Program-made: the position numbers and the translations under genes
Notes under the pieces: generated by a model
The model's database searches: none
What the model saw: only the letters and a program-made list of their open reading frames with translations
Told to the model about the DNA's origin: nothing
Origin: RHKX01 sp046330415
GTDB lineage: Bacteria > Actinomycetota > Thermoleophilia > Solirubrobacterales > 70-9
Reading direction: 5' to 3'
Assembly: GCA_046330415.1 (NCBI GenBank)
Contig: JAXLSW010000008.1
Span: forward strand, 1 to 64,000
DNA: 64,000 nt
In this document: in pieces, positions 16,837-27,169 of the stretch
Position numbering within the stretch: the first letter of the stretch is position 1
How the letters are laid out: each line of letters starts with the position of its first letter

Positions 16837-17940
16837 TCAGCGGCCCTTGCCGCCCTTCGGCTTCTTCTTGATCCCGGAGGCGGACCGGTAGAGCGCCTTC
16901 GCACCCTGCGACAGGTAGGGACCGTAGAGGCGGTTGGGCTCGTTGACGTAGCCGTAGCTGGTCACCGAGAGCAGCGTCGAGCCGGAGATCCAGCCGCCGC
17001 CGCTGGCGCCGCCGCTCATGTCGCAGTCGATGCCGAGCGTCGCCGGGCCCGACCCCAGCGGTGAGTCGGCGCCGGTCATCAGGCTGACGCAGCGGTACTC
17101 GCGCGCACCGGTGAACTCGACCGGGTTGCCCTCGGCGGGATAGCCGTAGGCGAGGTAGCGCTGATCGCGCGGCTGATCGAAGGCGATCCCGCGGCCGCCG
17201 ACTACTTCGCCGAGCCGGCGCCCGGAGGCGTCGGGCGCGACCACGGCCGCCCCGAGGTCGTAGCGGATGCTCGCCGAGCGCTTCCAGCCCTTCGTCGTCG
17301 CGAGCTTGCGGGCGGGCCACTCCCCGAAGGGCGCGCCAGCTGCGGAGAAGGCAGGCACGAAGACCCAGTTGGTCGCGAACCCGCCGCCGTCGGTGTCGAA
17401 GACGCAGTGGCCCGCGGTCCAGACGACGCTGCGGTTGCGGCTGTTGAGCGCGGTGCCGGAGCAGACGTAGTCACCGGCCTCCGGCCCCTTGGGGATCGTG
17501 AAGAAGACCTTGCCGTGCATGCGGACCTGCGCGGCGGAGGGGTCGGTGATCTCCTCGCGGGTGAAGACGCGGCGGGAGGCCACGGCGTCTCCGCCCTGTC
17601 CGGACGTCGCCGCCGGGCTCCCGGAGCGGATCGCGGTCGGCCCGCCGTCGGGTCCGGCGGGCGGCACGTAGCTCGCCTCGCCCGAACCGGCGCGGGCGGA
17701 GGTCGGGTCGGGACGCGCACCGACCGCCTCGGCGGGGGGCTCCTGGGCATCGGTCGCAGCGAGCATCCGGCTCAGCGTCCAGTAGTCGCGCACGGCGGCG
17801 GGGCTGTCCCCGGTCGCGGTGGCGACGGTGCCGTCGACTCCCGCGGCGCGGGCTCCGGGCGCGCACAGCAACGCTAGCGCCAGGAGCGCCGCGGCTAGGG
17901 TGAGGCCCGCCCGGGTGATCTGAGCTGTGGTCAGTTGCAT
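16837..17940 (-). CDS. Secreted trypsin-like serine protease (paralog 3)
   Basis: A 367-residue exported protease. The signal peptide covers residues 1-33 (ending CAPGARA), followed by a ~100-residue Pro/Ala/Gly-rich propeptide-like segment. The triad is His178 (WTAGHC), Asp228 (IRYDLGAAVV) and a Ser in GGASGGGW near residue 315. It shares GIAFDQPR and YGYPAEG with paralogs 1 and 2 but is the most diverged. It ends with a Lys/Gly-rich tail. It is separated from the other two by thyX and the MazF-type pair, and is convergent with thyX. Confidence 0.85.
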   Translation of the reverse strand: MQLTTAQITRAGLTLAAALLALALLCAPGARAAGVDGTVATATGDSPAAVRDYWTLSRMLAATDAQEPPAEAVGARPDPTSARAGSGEASYVPPAGPDGGPTAIRSGSPAATSGQGGDAVASRRVFTREEITDPSAAQVRMHGKVFFTIPKGPEAGDYVCSGTALNSRNRSVVWTAGHCVFDTDGGGFATNWVFVPAFSAAGAPFGEWPARKLATTKGWKRSASIRYDLGAAVVAPDASGRRLGEVVGGRGIAFDQPRDQRYLAYGYPAEGNPVEFTGAREYRCVSLMTGADSPLGSGPATLGIDCDMSGGASGGGWISGSTLLSVTSYGYVNEPNRLYGPYLSQGAKALYRSASGIKKKPKGGKGR

Positions 17941-18082
17941 GGAAGCGTTGGCCGCCCGCCTCGGCCGTCATCTGAAGAACACCAGCAAACCGGGGAAGCT
18001 GCGGTCGTGCAGCCACGTAGCGGGCATGTAACAGGGGCGTGGCAATATCCACAATCCCCACGCAACGAGGAGAGAGCCTGAG

Positions 18083-20035
<1,953 letters not shown>

Positions 20036-20050
20036 GGAGCGGGGCGCCCG

Positions 20051-20458
20051 TCAGCGCACGAGCAGCACGGCGTCGTCGACCGCGATGGCGGCGAGTGAGG
20101 CGTCGAATGTGAGGAGCCTGGCCCCCGCGCGCCGGGCGACCGCGAGCAGGAGCAGATCGGTCACCTGACGGTGTCCGTGGCAGGGCTCGAGATCCGGGTC
20201 GGCCTGCGAGACGTCGTTGGTGAGGAAGCGGTGGTCGCCGACCCCGCGCAGCCGTCGCAGGACATCCCTCGCGTCGGCGACGGTGATCGCTCCCGGCAGC
20301 ACCTTGGGATTCGCCGAGACCCGGACGAACCCGGCTTCGGTGACCGCGCAGGTGCACCACGGCTCCTGGGAGGAGTCGAACCACCGCGTCACGGACTCGT
20401 GGTGGACGTGCGAGTCCCACGCGAGCGCGACGAGCGCGTTGACGTCGAGCAGGTTCAC
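20051..20458 (-). CDS. vapC: PIN-domain toxin (VapC-like)
   Basis: A 135-residue PIN-domain ribonuclease. The acidic metal ligands are visible: Asp5 in NLLDVNALVALAW, Glu in VTEAGFVRV (~42), Asp in QVTDLLLLAVA (~100) and Asp in LLTFDASLA (~119). It probably cleaves a specific RNA when free of its antitoxin. It lies 24 nt after the VapB-like gene in the standard order. Confidence 0.85.
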   Translation of the reverse strand: MNLLDVNALVALAWDSHVHHESVTRWFDSSQEPWCTCAVTEAGFVRVSANPKVLPGAITVADARDVLRRLRGVGDHRFLTNDVSQADPDLEPCHGHRQVTDLLLLAVARRAGARLLTFDASLAAIAVDDAVLLVR

Positions 20459-20482
20459 GCTCGCCTGGAACCGCGGCGGAGC

Positions 20483-20704
20483 CTAGTCCTCGTCGAGCGC
20501 GCGGCGGACCATCTCGGGGGTGATCGGTGGGCTGCCGGCAACGGAGCGAATGACGGGTCGGGCGCCGTCTTGGTCGACCCGAGCGGGCATCAGGCCTCGC
20601 CGCGCGAGGTCGGAGACGACTTCACCGAGGGACCTCCCCTCCTCCCGAGCGAGATCCCGCGCCGCCACGAGCACGTCCTCGTCGATGCTCAGCGTCGTAC
20701 GCAT
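20483..20704 (-). CDS. vapB: Ribbon-helix-helix antitoxin (VapB-like)
   Basis: A 73-residue protein starting MRTTLSIDEDVLVAARDLA, a typical VapB ribbon-helix-helix domain, with EEGRSLGEVVSDLARRGL in helix 2 and a Pro-rich C-terminal toxin-binding tail. The ATG lies 9 nt after a TAGCAT box that sits inside a perfect inverted repeat, so leaderless autoregulated expression is likely. Confidence 0.85.
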   Translation of the reverse strand: MRTTLSIDEDVLVAARDLAREEGRSLGEVVSDLARRGLMPARVDQDGARPVIRSVAGSPPITPEMVRRALDED

Positions 20705-20710
20705 GATGCG

Positions 20711-20728
20711 GTGATGCTAGTGCATCAC
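20711..20728. promoter_or_regulatory. Operator-like palindrome of the VapBC operon
   Basis: GTGATGC and GCATCAC form a perfect 7-bp inverted repeat with the spacer TAGT. The minus-strand -10 box TAGCAT (20714-20719) lies within it. This fits repression by the VapBC complex. Confidence 0.6.
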
Positions 20729-20743
20729 ACCGGTCCCGAGCGG

Positions 20744-21655
20744 CTACTCCCACTTCCTGAAGTAGCCGTCGACGTAGATGTCGGCGCCCCAGTAGCCGTT
20801 CGAGAAGTCGAAGTGGAGCGGGCCGCCCATCGCTCCGGCGCCCATGCCGGGGAGGTCGGGGGTGGAGCCACCGAAGGCGACGCCCTGGTAGATCCGGGTC
20901 CAGCCTTCCTTGAGCGCGCCGTCGCCCGGTCCGTTCAGGTAGCCCTTGAGCTGCCAGCGCAGGGATGCACCGCGGGTGAAGTTCGACTGCACGAGCACGT
21001 CGCGACGGCCGCCATCCGAGGACCAGGCGATCTGGTCGATCTCCATGCAGCACCACGGGATCGCGCCGTCGCTGACGAACCCGGTGCAGTTGGCATTGGA
21101 GACCGTGAAGCTCGGGCAGTACGTGCCGGAGGGGATGTCGAGGTGCATCTTCGGGAAACGGCAGAACTCACCGATCTTGCCGTTCGGGCAGGTGGGCACG
21201 TCCGCGCCACGCGGCATGTCCTTGGTGCGCGGGCTCGCGTCCTTCTGGCAACCGCCCGTCGGCTGGGCGACGGCGTAGAACTTCCCGTCGGCCTTCGTCC
21301 GCACGGCCCACAACGACTGCTTCCCGCGCGAGCGGTCGCGCTTCGAGCGCGCCTGGCCGATACGTTCGTCGGCCTTCGGGTCAGGGCGCTCCCCGCGCAT
21401 CCGGTAGAGGACGACGACACGGCCGGTGCGACACGAGACCCGCGGGCTCTTGACCTGCCCGAAGAGACCCTTCGGATAGGCCGAGATGGTCGTGGTGCTG
21501 CGCGCCGGCTCCTGCGCGTCGGAGTCGGGAGCGATCGCGAGCATCACCGCAAACGCGAGCACGGAAAGGACGACGGAGACGGTCCGGCGGGTGGAGGCAC
21601 TCGGCATGCCGCCGCTATCGGCAGCGTTGCGAGGGCCCTTGAGAAACGCCGCCAC
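20744..21655 (-). CDS. Secreted Cys-rich protein, unknown function
   Basis: About 303 residues from GTG 21655, which has a strong ribosome-binding site (AAAGGAGGG); ATG 21607 is an alternative. Export signal with RR (STRRTVSVVLSVLAFAVMLA), cleavage near DSDAQ. The mature part has several Cys (SCRTG, GGCQK, PTCPNG, FCRFP, YCPSF, NANCTG, PWCCME), suggesting disulfides, then a beta-rich C-terminus with SNGYWGADIYVDGYF. No family is recognised with confidence. Its ribosome-binding site lies within the edge of the intergenic repeat array. Confidence 0.7.
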   Translation of the reverse strand: MAAFLKGPRNAADSGGMPSASTRRTVSVVLSVLAFAVMLAIAPDSDAQEPARSTTTISAYPKGLFGQVKSPRVSCRTGRVVVLYRMRGERPDPKADERIGQARSKRDRSRGKQSLWAVRTKADGKFYAVAQPTGGCQKDASPRTKDMPRGADVPTCPNGKIGEFCRFPKMHLDIPSGTYCPSFTVSNANCTGFVSDGAIPWCCMEIDQIAWSSDGGRRDVLVQSNFTRGASLRWQLKGYLNGPGDGALKEGWTRIYQGVAFGGSTPDLPGMGAGAMGGPLHFDFSNGYWGADIYVDGYFRKWE

Positions 21656-21660
21656 CCGAC

Positions 21661-22330
21661 CCTCCTTTCGGTGCCCTTCGCCCAGCTGGGGTGAAGTCGC
21701 TTCAGGGATCTCGCTCCCTCCAGCGGGGTGTCTTAGGCCAACATGTTGGCTTCAGGCACCCGCTGGCCGCGGCAGGGGCTGGGGCGGTTCCGCGGAACCG
21801 ACCAAGGTTGATCCTCCAGCCTGGGCTCCGCGGCGATGGGCTGACGAGGGAGCATGGGAACGCGACCGCCGTTGCGGAGCCGGGGTCGGGTCACGGCGGG
21901 CTTCCGTCCTCCTTCGGTGCCCCTCGCCCAGGCTTGGGCCGAAGGTGCTTCGGAGCTTCCCTTTTCTCCAGCGGGGTGTCTTAGGCCAACATGTTGGCTT
22001 CAGGCACCCCGGTGGCCTCGGGGGCCGGGGGTAGTTCCGCGGAACCGCCCCCATGGGATACCGGAAAGACGTAGCGTGGTTCCGCGGAACCGGTCAAGGC
22101 TTGATCCTCCAGCCCTGCTCCGCGGCGATGGGCTGACGAGGGGAGTATGGGAGCGCGGCCGCCGTCGCGGAGCCAAGGCCGAGCCACCGGCCGGCTTCCA
22201 TCCTCCCTTCGGTGCCCTTCGCCCAAACGTGGAGCCTGAAGGTGCTTCGGAGCTTCCGTTTCTCCAGCGGGGTGTCTTAGGCCAACATGTTGGCTTCAGG
22301 CACCCCGGTGGCCGCGAGCAGGGCTGGGGC
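21661..22330. repeat. Intergenic tandem repeat array with nested palindromes
   Basis: Two full units (about 21661-21907 and 21908-22200) and one partial unit (22202-22330) share long blocks: a CGGTGCCC segment, then GCGGGGTGTCTTAGGCC, and a GATCCTCCAG/CGATGGGCTGACGAGG segment. Each unit has the 14-bp palindrome GCCAACATGTTGGC (21737-21750, 21985-21998, 22281-22294). GGTTCCGCGGAACC-type palindromes recur at 21785-21800, 22034-22045 and 22078-22091. The array lies between the aminotransferase stop and the secreted-protein start. Frames across it are repetitive and not protein-like. Confidence 0.8.
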
Positions 22331-22332
22331 GC

Positions 22333-23694
22333 CTACGCGGCCAGCTCCGCCGCGATCCGGTCGAACGCCTCCGTGTGGCGGTCGACCTGCCCCTCGGTGG
22401 TCGCCGGGCTCATCAGGGCCATCATGTGGAACGGGGTGAAGAGGATCCCCTCGTTGAGCATGTAGAGGTGCATGAGCTCGTCGAGCGGGCCGCCGATGAC
22501 CTCGGCCGCCTCGCCGCCGTCGTGCGGGCGCTCGGCCGAGAACATGTACTCGACCCGGCAGCCGAGGCGGACCGCGCTCCAGCCGAGCCCGTGCCGCTCG
22601 ATCGCCTCGTTGACTCCGGCCTCGTAGCGCTCGGCCAACCCGATCATGCGCTCGTAGGCCTCCTCGTTGAGTACCTCCCCGAGCGTCGCCCTCACCGCGG
22701 CGAGCTGCAGCGCGTTGCCGGCCAGGGTGCCACCGACGCCGCCGACGTCGGCTGCGTCCCAGACGGTCGCGTCGAGCACCCGCGCGGCGAGGTCGTCGCT
22801 GAGGCCGTAGGCGCCGGTCGGGATCCCGCCGGCGATCGGCTTACCCATCGTCATCGCGTCGGGTTCGAGGCCGTGGGCGCCGGTGTAGCCGCCCGGCCCG
22901 CAGCTCAGCGTGTGCGTCTCGTCGATCACCAGCAGGGTCCCGGTCTCGGTGCAGAGCCGGCGCAGCTCGGCGTGGTAGCCCTCGTCGGGCAGGACGATGC
23001 CGATGTTCGTCAGCGCGGGCTCGGCGAGCACGCAGGCGACGTCCTCGTTGCGGAGCTCGCGCTCGAGCGCCTCGAGGTCGTTGAACTCGGCGACACGGGT
23101 GGTCACAGCAGGATCGACCGGCGGGCCGATGCTCCCGTAGCGCGGCACGGCGGTGACGCCGTCGTCGCCGATCTTGACGACCGTCTCGTCGACCGAGCCG
23201 TGGTAGCAGTGGTTGAAGACGAGGATCTTCGGCCGCCCCGACACCTGGCGGCAGAGGCGGACGACGAAGCGGTTCGCGTCCGTCGCCGAGACCGAGAACT
23301 GCCAGTGGCGCAGGCCGAAGCGCGCGGCCATCAGCTCGCCGACCGCGCCCGCGTCCTCACTCGGGAGCATCGTCGTGACGCCACGCTCGAGCTGGGCGGT
23401 GATCGCGGCGACCGAGGCCGGCGGCGAGTGGCCGCACATGGCGCCGGTGTCGCCGAGGCAGAGGTCGACGTAGGTGATGCCGTCGACGTCGACCACCTCC
23501 GAGCCCTGCGCGGTGTGCACGTACACGGGGAAGCGCCCCGGCCAGCGGGTCATCCAGTTCATCGGGACGCCTGAGAGGAGGTCGCGCTCGGCTGCCTCGT
23601 GGATCTCGCGGGAGCGCGGATGGGCGTCCTCGAAACGCGCTTCCTCGCGCTCGAGCAGGGTGCGGACGCGCTCTTCGGACGGGCTGATGGTCAT
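22333..23694 (-). CDS. Class-III (GSA-type) PLP aminotransferase
   Basis: A 453-residue PLP fold-type I enzyme closest in style to glutamate-1-semialdehyde aminomutase-like transaminases. Visible parts: VDVDGITYVDLCLGD at the start of the large domain, NHCYHGSVDET for substrate/PLP contact, VIDETHTL with the PLP-binding Asp, and MGKPIAGGIPTGAYG with the Schiff-base Lys. It is divergent from the GntR gene over a 49-bp gap holding the regulator's operator, so it is probably in the same regulon. The true amine substrate is unknown; it is unlikely to serve haem synthesis in this setting. Confidence 0.85.
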   Translation of the reverse strand: MTISPSEERVRTLLEREEARFEDAHPRSREIHEAAERDLLSGVPMNWMTRWPGRFPVYVHTAQGSEVVDVDGITYVDLCLGDTGAMCGHSPPASVAAITAQLERGVTTMLPSEDAGAVGELMAARFGLRHWQFSVSATDANRFVVRLCRQVSGRPKILVFNHCYHGSVDETVVKIGDDGVTAVPRYGSIGPPVDPAVTTRVAEFNDLEALERELRNEDVACVLAEPALTNIGIVLPDEGYHAELRRLCTETGTLLVIDETHTLSCGPGGYTGAHGLEPDAMTMGKPIAGGIPTGAYGLSDDLAARVLDATVWDAADVGGVGGTLAGNALQLAAVRATLGEVLNEEAYERMIGLAERYEAGVNEAIERHGLGWSAVRLGCRVEYMFSAERPHDGGEAAEVIGGPLDELMHLYMLNEGILFTPFHMMALMSPATTEGQVDRHTEAFDRIAAELAA

Positions 23695-23740
23695 CTCAGA
23701 GTCTCTCCCTCATTCGTTCTCGATCCTGTGCTATCGTCGA

Positions 23741-23753
23741 ATTGTGGAACAAT
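23741..23753. promoter_or_regulatory. GntR operator, site 1
   Basis: ATTGTGGAACAAT: 5-bp arms (ATTGT/ACAAT) around GGA. The identical 13-mer occurs at 37893-37905, and a longer palindrome with the same arms lies at 32960-32986. Site 1 overlaps the GTG start of the GntR gene, 4 nt downstream of its TATCGT box (23732-23737), and lies in the gap to the divergent aminotransferase. Confidence 0.7.
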
Positions 23754-24475
23754 CTACCAGTCAGGTTCGCCCGATCTCAGACACCCCCGGCGATGACATC
23801 ACGCCGGACCCGGAGATCCGCCTGCGAACCGTATCCGTCGTCGAAGCAGCCGCCGACGCCCTCCGCCAGATGGTGCTCGACGGCTCGCTGGAGCCCGGCG
23901 CCCGGCTCCGCGAGACCGAGTACTCCAAGCGCCTCGGGATCGCCCGGCACACCTTCCGCGCCGCCACGCAGATCTTGATCGGCGAGGGACTCCTGCGCCG
24001 CTCCCCCAACCGCGGCGTGCAGCTCGCCGTCCTCGACAGCGACGACATCACCGACATCTTCCGGCTCCGCGCCGCCCTCGAGCTCGAGGCCGTGCGGCTC
24101 GTCCTCGAGTCCGGCACCGAGCTCCCCGACGCCGAGCACGCCGTCGATCGGCTCAACAACCTTCCCGAGAGCGCCTCCTGGCGCAGCGTCGTCGACGCCG
24201 ACATGGCCTTCCACCGGGCCATCATCGACGGCGCCGGCAGCGAGCGGATCGCCCGCGCCTACGGCGGCGTGCAGTCGGAGATCCTGCTCTGCATGGCCCA
24301 GCTTCGGCCCCACTACGACAAGCCTTCGCAGGTCGCCCGCGAGCACCGTGAGTTGCTCGAACCGTTCACCAAGGGCGACCTCGAGCTCGCCGAGGAGCGC
24401 TTCCGCGTCCACCTCGACGAGGCAACCGAGAACCTGACAAACGCGCTGAAGGCGCGAGAGGAGGTGACCGCGTGA
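23744..24475 (+). CDS. GntR-family (FCD) transcriptional regulator
   Basis: A 243-residue regulator. The winged-helix domain spans about residues 30-90 (ADALRQMVLDGSLEPGARLR, then LGIARHTFRAATQILIGEG and GVQLAVL). The FCD ligand domain follows, with DIFRLRAALELEAVRL, FHRAIIDGAGSERI and the His-rich metal/effector motif REHRELLEPF. I chose GTG 23744 because it lies 6 nt after TATCGT and the upstream frame is out of character. Its operator overlaps its own start codon, so it probably represses itself. It overlaps the enolase-like gene by 4 nt. Confidence 0.85.
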   Translation: MEQSTSQVRPISDTPGDDITPDPEIRLRTVSVVEAAADALRQMVLDGSLEPGARLRETEYSKRLGIARHTFRAATQILIGEGLLRRSPNRGVQLAVLDSDDITDIFRLRAALELEAVRLVLESGTELPDAEHAVDRLNNLPESASWRSVVDADMAFHRAIIDGAGSERIARAYGGVQSEILLCMAQLRPHYDKPSQVAREHRELLEPFTKGDLELAEERFRVHLDEATENLTNALKAREEVTA

Positions 24476-25746
24476 GCGGTCTGGAGATCACTTCGATCCG
24501 AGCGCGTGAGGTGCTCGACTGCCGTGGGCTGCCGACCGTGCAGGTCGACGTCGAGCTCGAGTGCGGGGCCAGCGGCCGCGCCGACGTCCCCTCGGGCCGC
24601 TCGACCGGCGCCAACGAGGCCGTCGAGCTGCGCGACGGCGGCGACCGCTTCGGCGGCTTCGGCGTCCTCGGCGCCGTCGGCAACGTCAACGGCGAGCTCG
24701 CCGACGCGCTCAACGGCTTCGACGTCGGCTCCCAGCGCGCACTCGACGCCCGCCTGATCGAGATCGACGGCACCGAGGACAAGGGCCGGCTCGGCGCCAA
24801 CGCGCTGCTCGGCATCTCCCTCGCCTCCGCCCGCGCCGCCGCCGAGGCGCACGGGCAGCCGCTCTACCGCTACGTCAACGGCAACGGCCACCTGCTGCCG
24901 GCGCCCCTGGTCAACCTGATCAACGGCGGCAAGCACGCCTCCAACGACCTCGACTTCCAGGAGTTCATCGTCATCCCTGTCGGCGCCGACTCGATCATCG
25001 AGGCGCTGCAGATCTCCACCGAGGTCAACCTCGCCCTCGCCGAGATCCTGCTCGAGCGCTACGGCAAGAGCGCGCTGAACACCGGCGACGAGGGCGGCTA
25101 CGCGCCGGCCATCTCCGACCCGCGCGAGGCGCTCGGGCTCCTGCACGAGGCCGTCGCCGACGCCGGCCACAGCGGCCGCTTCCGCTACGGCCTCGACGCC
25201 GCCGCCACCCACTATCACTCCGACGGCGTCTACTCGATCGCCGGCGAGCAGCGCGACACCGCGGGGATGGTCGAGCTCTATCTCGAGCTGATCCGCGACT
25301 TCGACATCGTCACGATCGAGGACCCGCTCGACGAGGAGGACTTCGAGGGCTTCGCTGAGCTGACCCGCGTCTCCGGGATCCAGATCGTCGGCGACGACCT
25401 GTTCACGACGAACCCGGCGAGGCTCCAGAAGGGCCTCGACGTCGGCGCCGCCAACTCCCTGCTCTGGAAGGTCAACCAGATCGGGACGCTGAGCGAGGCG
25501 CTCGACGCCGCCGAGCTCGCGCACCGCAACGCCTACACCGTGGTGGTCTCGGAGCGCTCCGGCGAGACCGAGGACCCGATCATCTCCGACCTGGTCGTGG
25601 CCCTGAACGCGGGTCAGGTCAAGACCGGCGCGCCGGTCCGCGGCGAGCGGACGGCGAAGTACAACCGGCTGATCGAGATCGAAGAGGAGCTGGGAGCGAC
25701 CGCCGCCTATCCCGGGGACGTCTTCCCCCAGCCCGCCGTCGCCTGA
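24472..25746 (+). CDS. Enolase-like protein with altered active-site loops
   Basis: A 424-residue enolase homolog of normal length. Catalytic and metal positions are kept: KHASNDLDFQEF (His, Glu), NTGDEGGYAP (Glu), TIEDPLDE, GDDLF, LLWKVNQIG (base Lys) and GQVKTGAP (Lys). Three conserved loops differ: PSGASTG reads PSGRSTG, DSRGNP reads DCRGLP, and SHRSGETED reads SERSGETED (Glu361 for His). Normal enolase converts 2-phosphoglycerate to PEP. The next gene makes a phosphoglycerate, so that or a related phospho-acid is the likely substrate. GTG start, 4-nt overlap with gntR. Confidence 0.85.
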   Translation: MSGLEITSIRAREVLDCRGLPTVQVDVELECGASGRADVPSGRSTGANEAVELRDGGDRFGGFGVLGAVGNVNGELADALNGFDVGSQRALDARLIEIDGTEDKGRLGANALLGISLASARAAAEAHGQPLYRYVNGNGHLLPAPLVNLINGGKHASNDLDFQEFIVIPVGADSIIEALQISTEVNLALAEILLERYGKSALNTGDEGGYAPAISDPREALGLLHEAVADAGHSGRFRYGLDAAATHYHSDGVYSIAGEQRDTAGMVELYLELIRDFDIVTIEDPLDEEDFEGFAELTRVSGIQIVGDDLFTTNPARLQKGLDVGAANSLLWKVNQIGTLSEALDAAELAHRNAYTVVVSERSGETEDPIISDLVVALNAGQVKTGAPVRGERTAKYNRLIEIEEELGATAAYPGDVFPQPAVA

Positions 25747-25748
25747 CG

Positions 25749-27169
25749 ATGGATCCGGCCGTGCCCACCGCGCACGGATCGGAGCCCGGGCCGGGAGAGG
25801 CCGCTCGGCCCGCGAGCATCCGCAACGCCGAGCAGCTGCTCGGCCACGGACTCCGCGGGCCGCGTGAGCTGGCGCTGCGGGTCGCCGCCTCCGGCCTCGC
25901 CGCGTGCGATCCCGGCCTCGCGATCGAACGGCTCGTCAGCCTCGACGGCGACGACCTCGTCATCGACGGCATCCGCCACCCGCTGACACCGGGTGGCCGC
26001 GTCGTCGTCCTCGGCTCCGGCAAGGCGAGCCTGAAGATCGGGCTCGGCCTGGAGCGGGTGCTCGGCGAGCGCCTCAGCGGGGGGACCATCGTCGTCCGTC
26101 ACAGCGACGACTCCGTAGCCCTCGAGCGCCTCGAGCTGCTCGAGGCGTCCCACCCGCTCCCCGACGAGCGCAGCGTCGAGGCGGCCGAGCGCCTGCTCGG
26201 GCAGGCGAGCGACCTCGGCCCCGACGACGTGCTGATCGCCTGCTTCACCGGCGGCAGCTCGGCGCTCACGAGCCTTCCCCCCGAGGGCGTCTCCGCCGCC
26301 GACAAGCGCGAGCTCCACCGCGTGATGCTCGCCTCGGGGCTGCCGATCAACGACGTCAACACGGTCCGCAAGCAGGTCTCGGGCTTCAAGGGTGGGCGCC
26401 TGGCGCTCGCCGCCGCTCCCGCGAAGGTCATCAACCTGACGGTCTCCGACGCCGCCGGGGACGTGCTCGACGTGATCACCGACCCGAGCGTCCCGAACGG
26501 GACGACCGTCGCCGACGCGCTGGCGATCCTCCACGGGCACGGACTCTGGGCAGCCGTGCCCGAGAGCGTCCGCACCCATCTCTCCGGCGCGAGCTCCGAG
26601 AACCCTGACCTCTCCGGCGTCGAGCTCCACACGAAGCTGATCGTCACCGGCGAGACCGCCTGCAACGCGATGAAGGCGGCCGCGGCCGAGGCCGGGGCGG
26701 AGGCCATCGTCCTCTCCACCAGCCTCGAGGAGGAGGCCGCTCCCGTCGGCCGCATCCTCGCCGGGCTCGCCCGCGAGAGCGCTGCCCTCGGGCGCCCGTT
26801 CCCGAGCCCCAGCGTGCTGGTCGGCTGCGGCGGTGAGAGCACGGTCCGGCTCGGGCCCGACGACGAGTTCGGCAGCGGCGGCCCCAACCAGGAGGCGACG
26901 CTCGCCGCCGCCACCGCGCTCGACGGCGCTCCGGTCGCGGTCGTCTTCCTCGACACCGACGGCTCCGACGGAGGGACCGACCTCGCCGGCGGCATCGCCG
27001 ACGGCGCCACCGCCTCCCGCGCCCGCGAGGCCGGCATCGACCTTCGAGCCGCGATCGCCTCCCACCGTTCGGGGAGGCGATCGCTGCGCTCGGAGACGGC
27101 ATCGACACCGGCCCCACGCACACCAACGTCAACGACCTCTTCGTCGTCGCGATCGGAGCCGCGGGCTGA
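25749..27169 (+). pseudogene. Glycerate 2-kinase (MOFRL family), C-terminal frameshift
   Basis: The frame from ATG 25749 reads a MOFRL-type glycerate kinase: GSGKASLKIG, CFTGGSSALTSLP, NTVRKQVSGFKGGRLA, CGGESTV, GPNQEATLAAATAL and TDGSDGGTDLAGGI. Near 27063-27070 the frame slips by one base. The expected ending GDGIDTGPTHTNVNDLFVVA continues in the next frame to a TGA at 27167-27169. Without the shift the protein would run on into nonsense across the ABC gene. Either a one-base deletion broke the gene, or it is a sequencing error. The enzyme phosphorylates glycerate, typically to 2-phosphoglycerate, feeding the adjacent enolase-like protein. The natural stop overlaps the ABC ATPase start (TGATG). 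Confidence 0.8.

Noticed and set aside
21661..22330. CRISPR array
   Set aside because: Units are too long, only about 2.5 copies, without uniform short repeats and unique spacers.
21486..22465. Repetitive plus-strand proteins across the repeat array
   Set aside because: Their repeats come from the DNA palindromes, codon use is odd, and similar frames exist on both strands.
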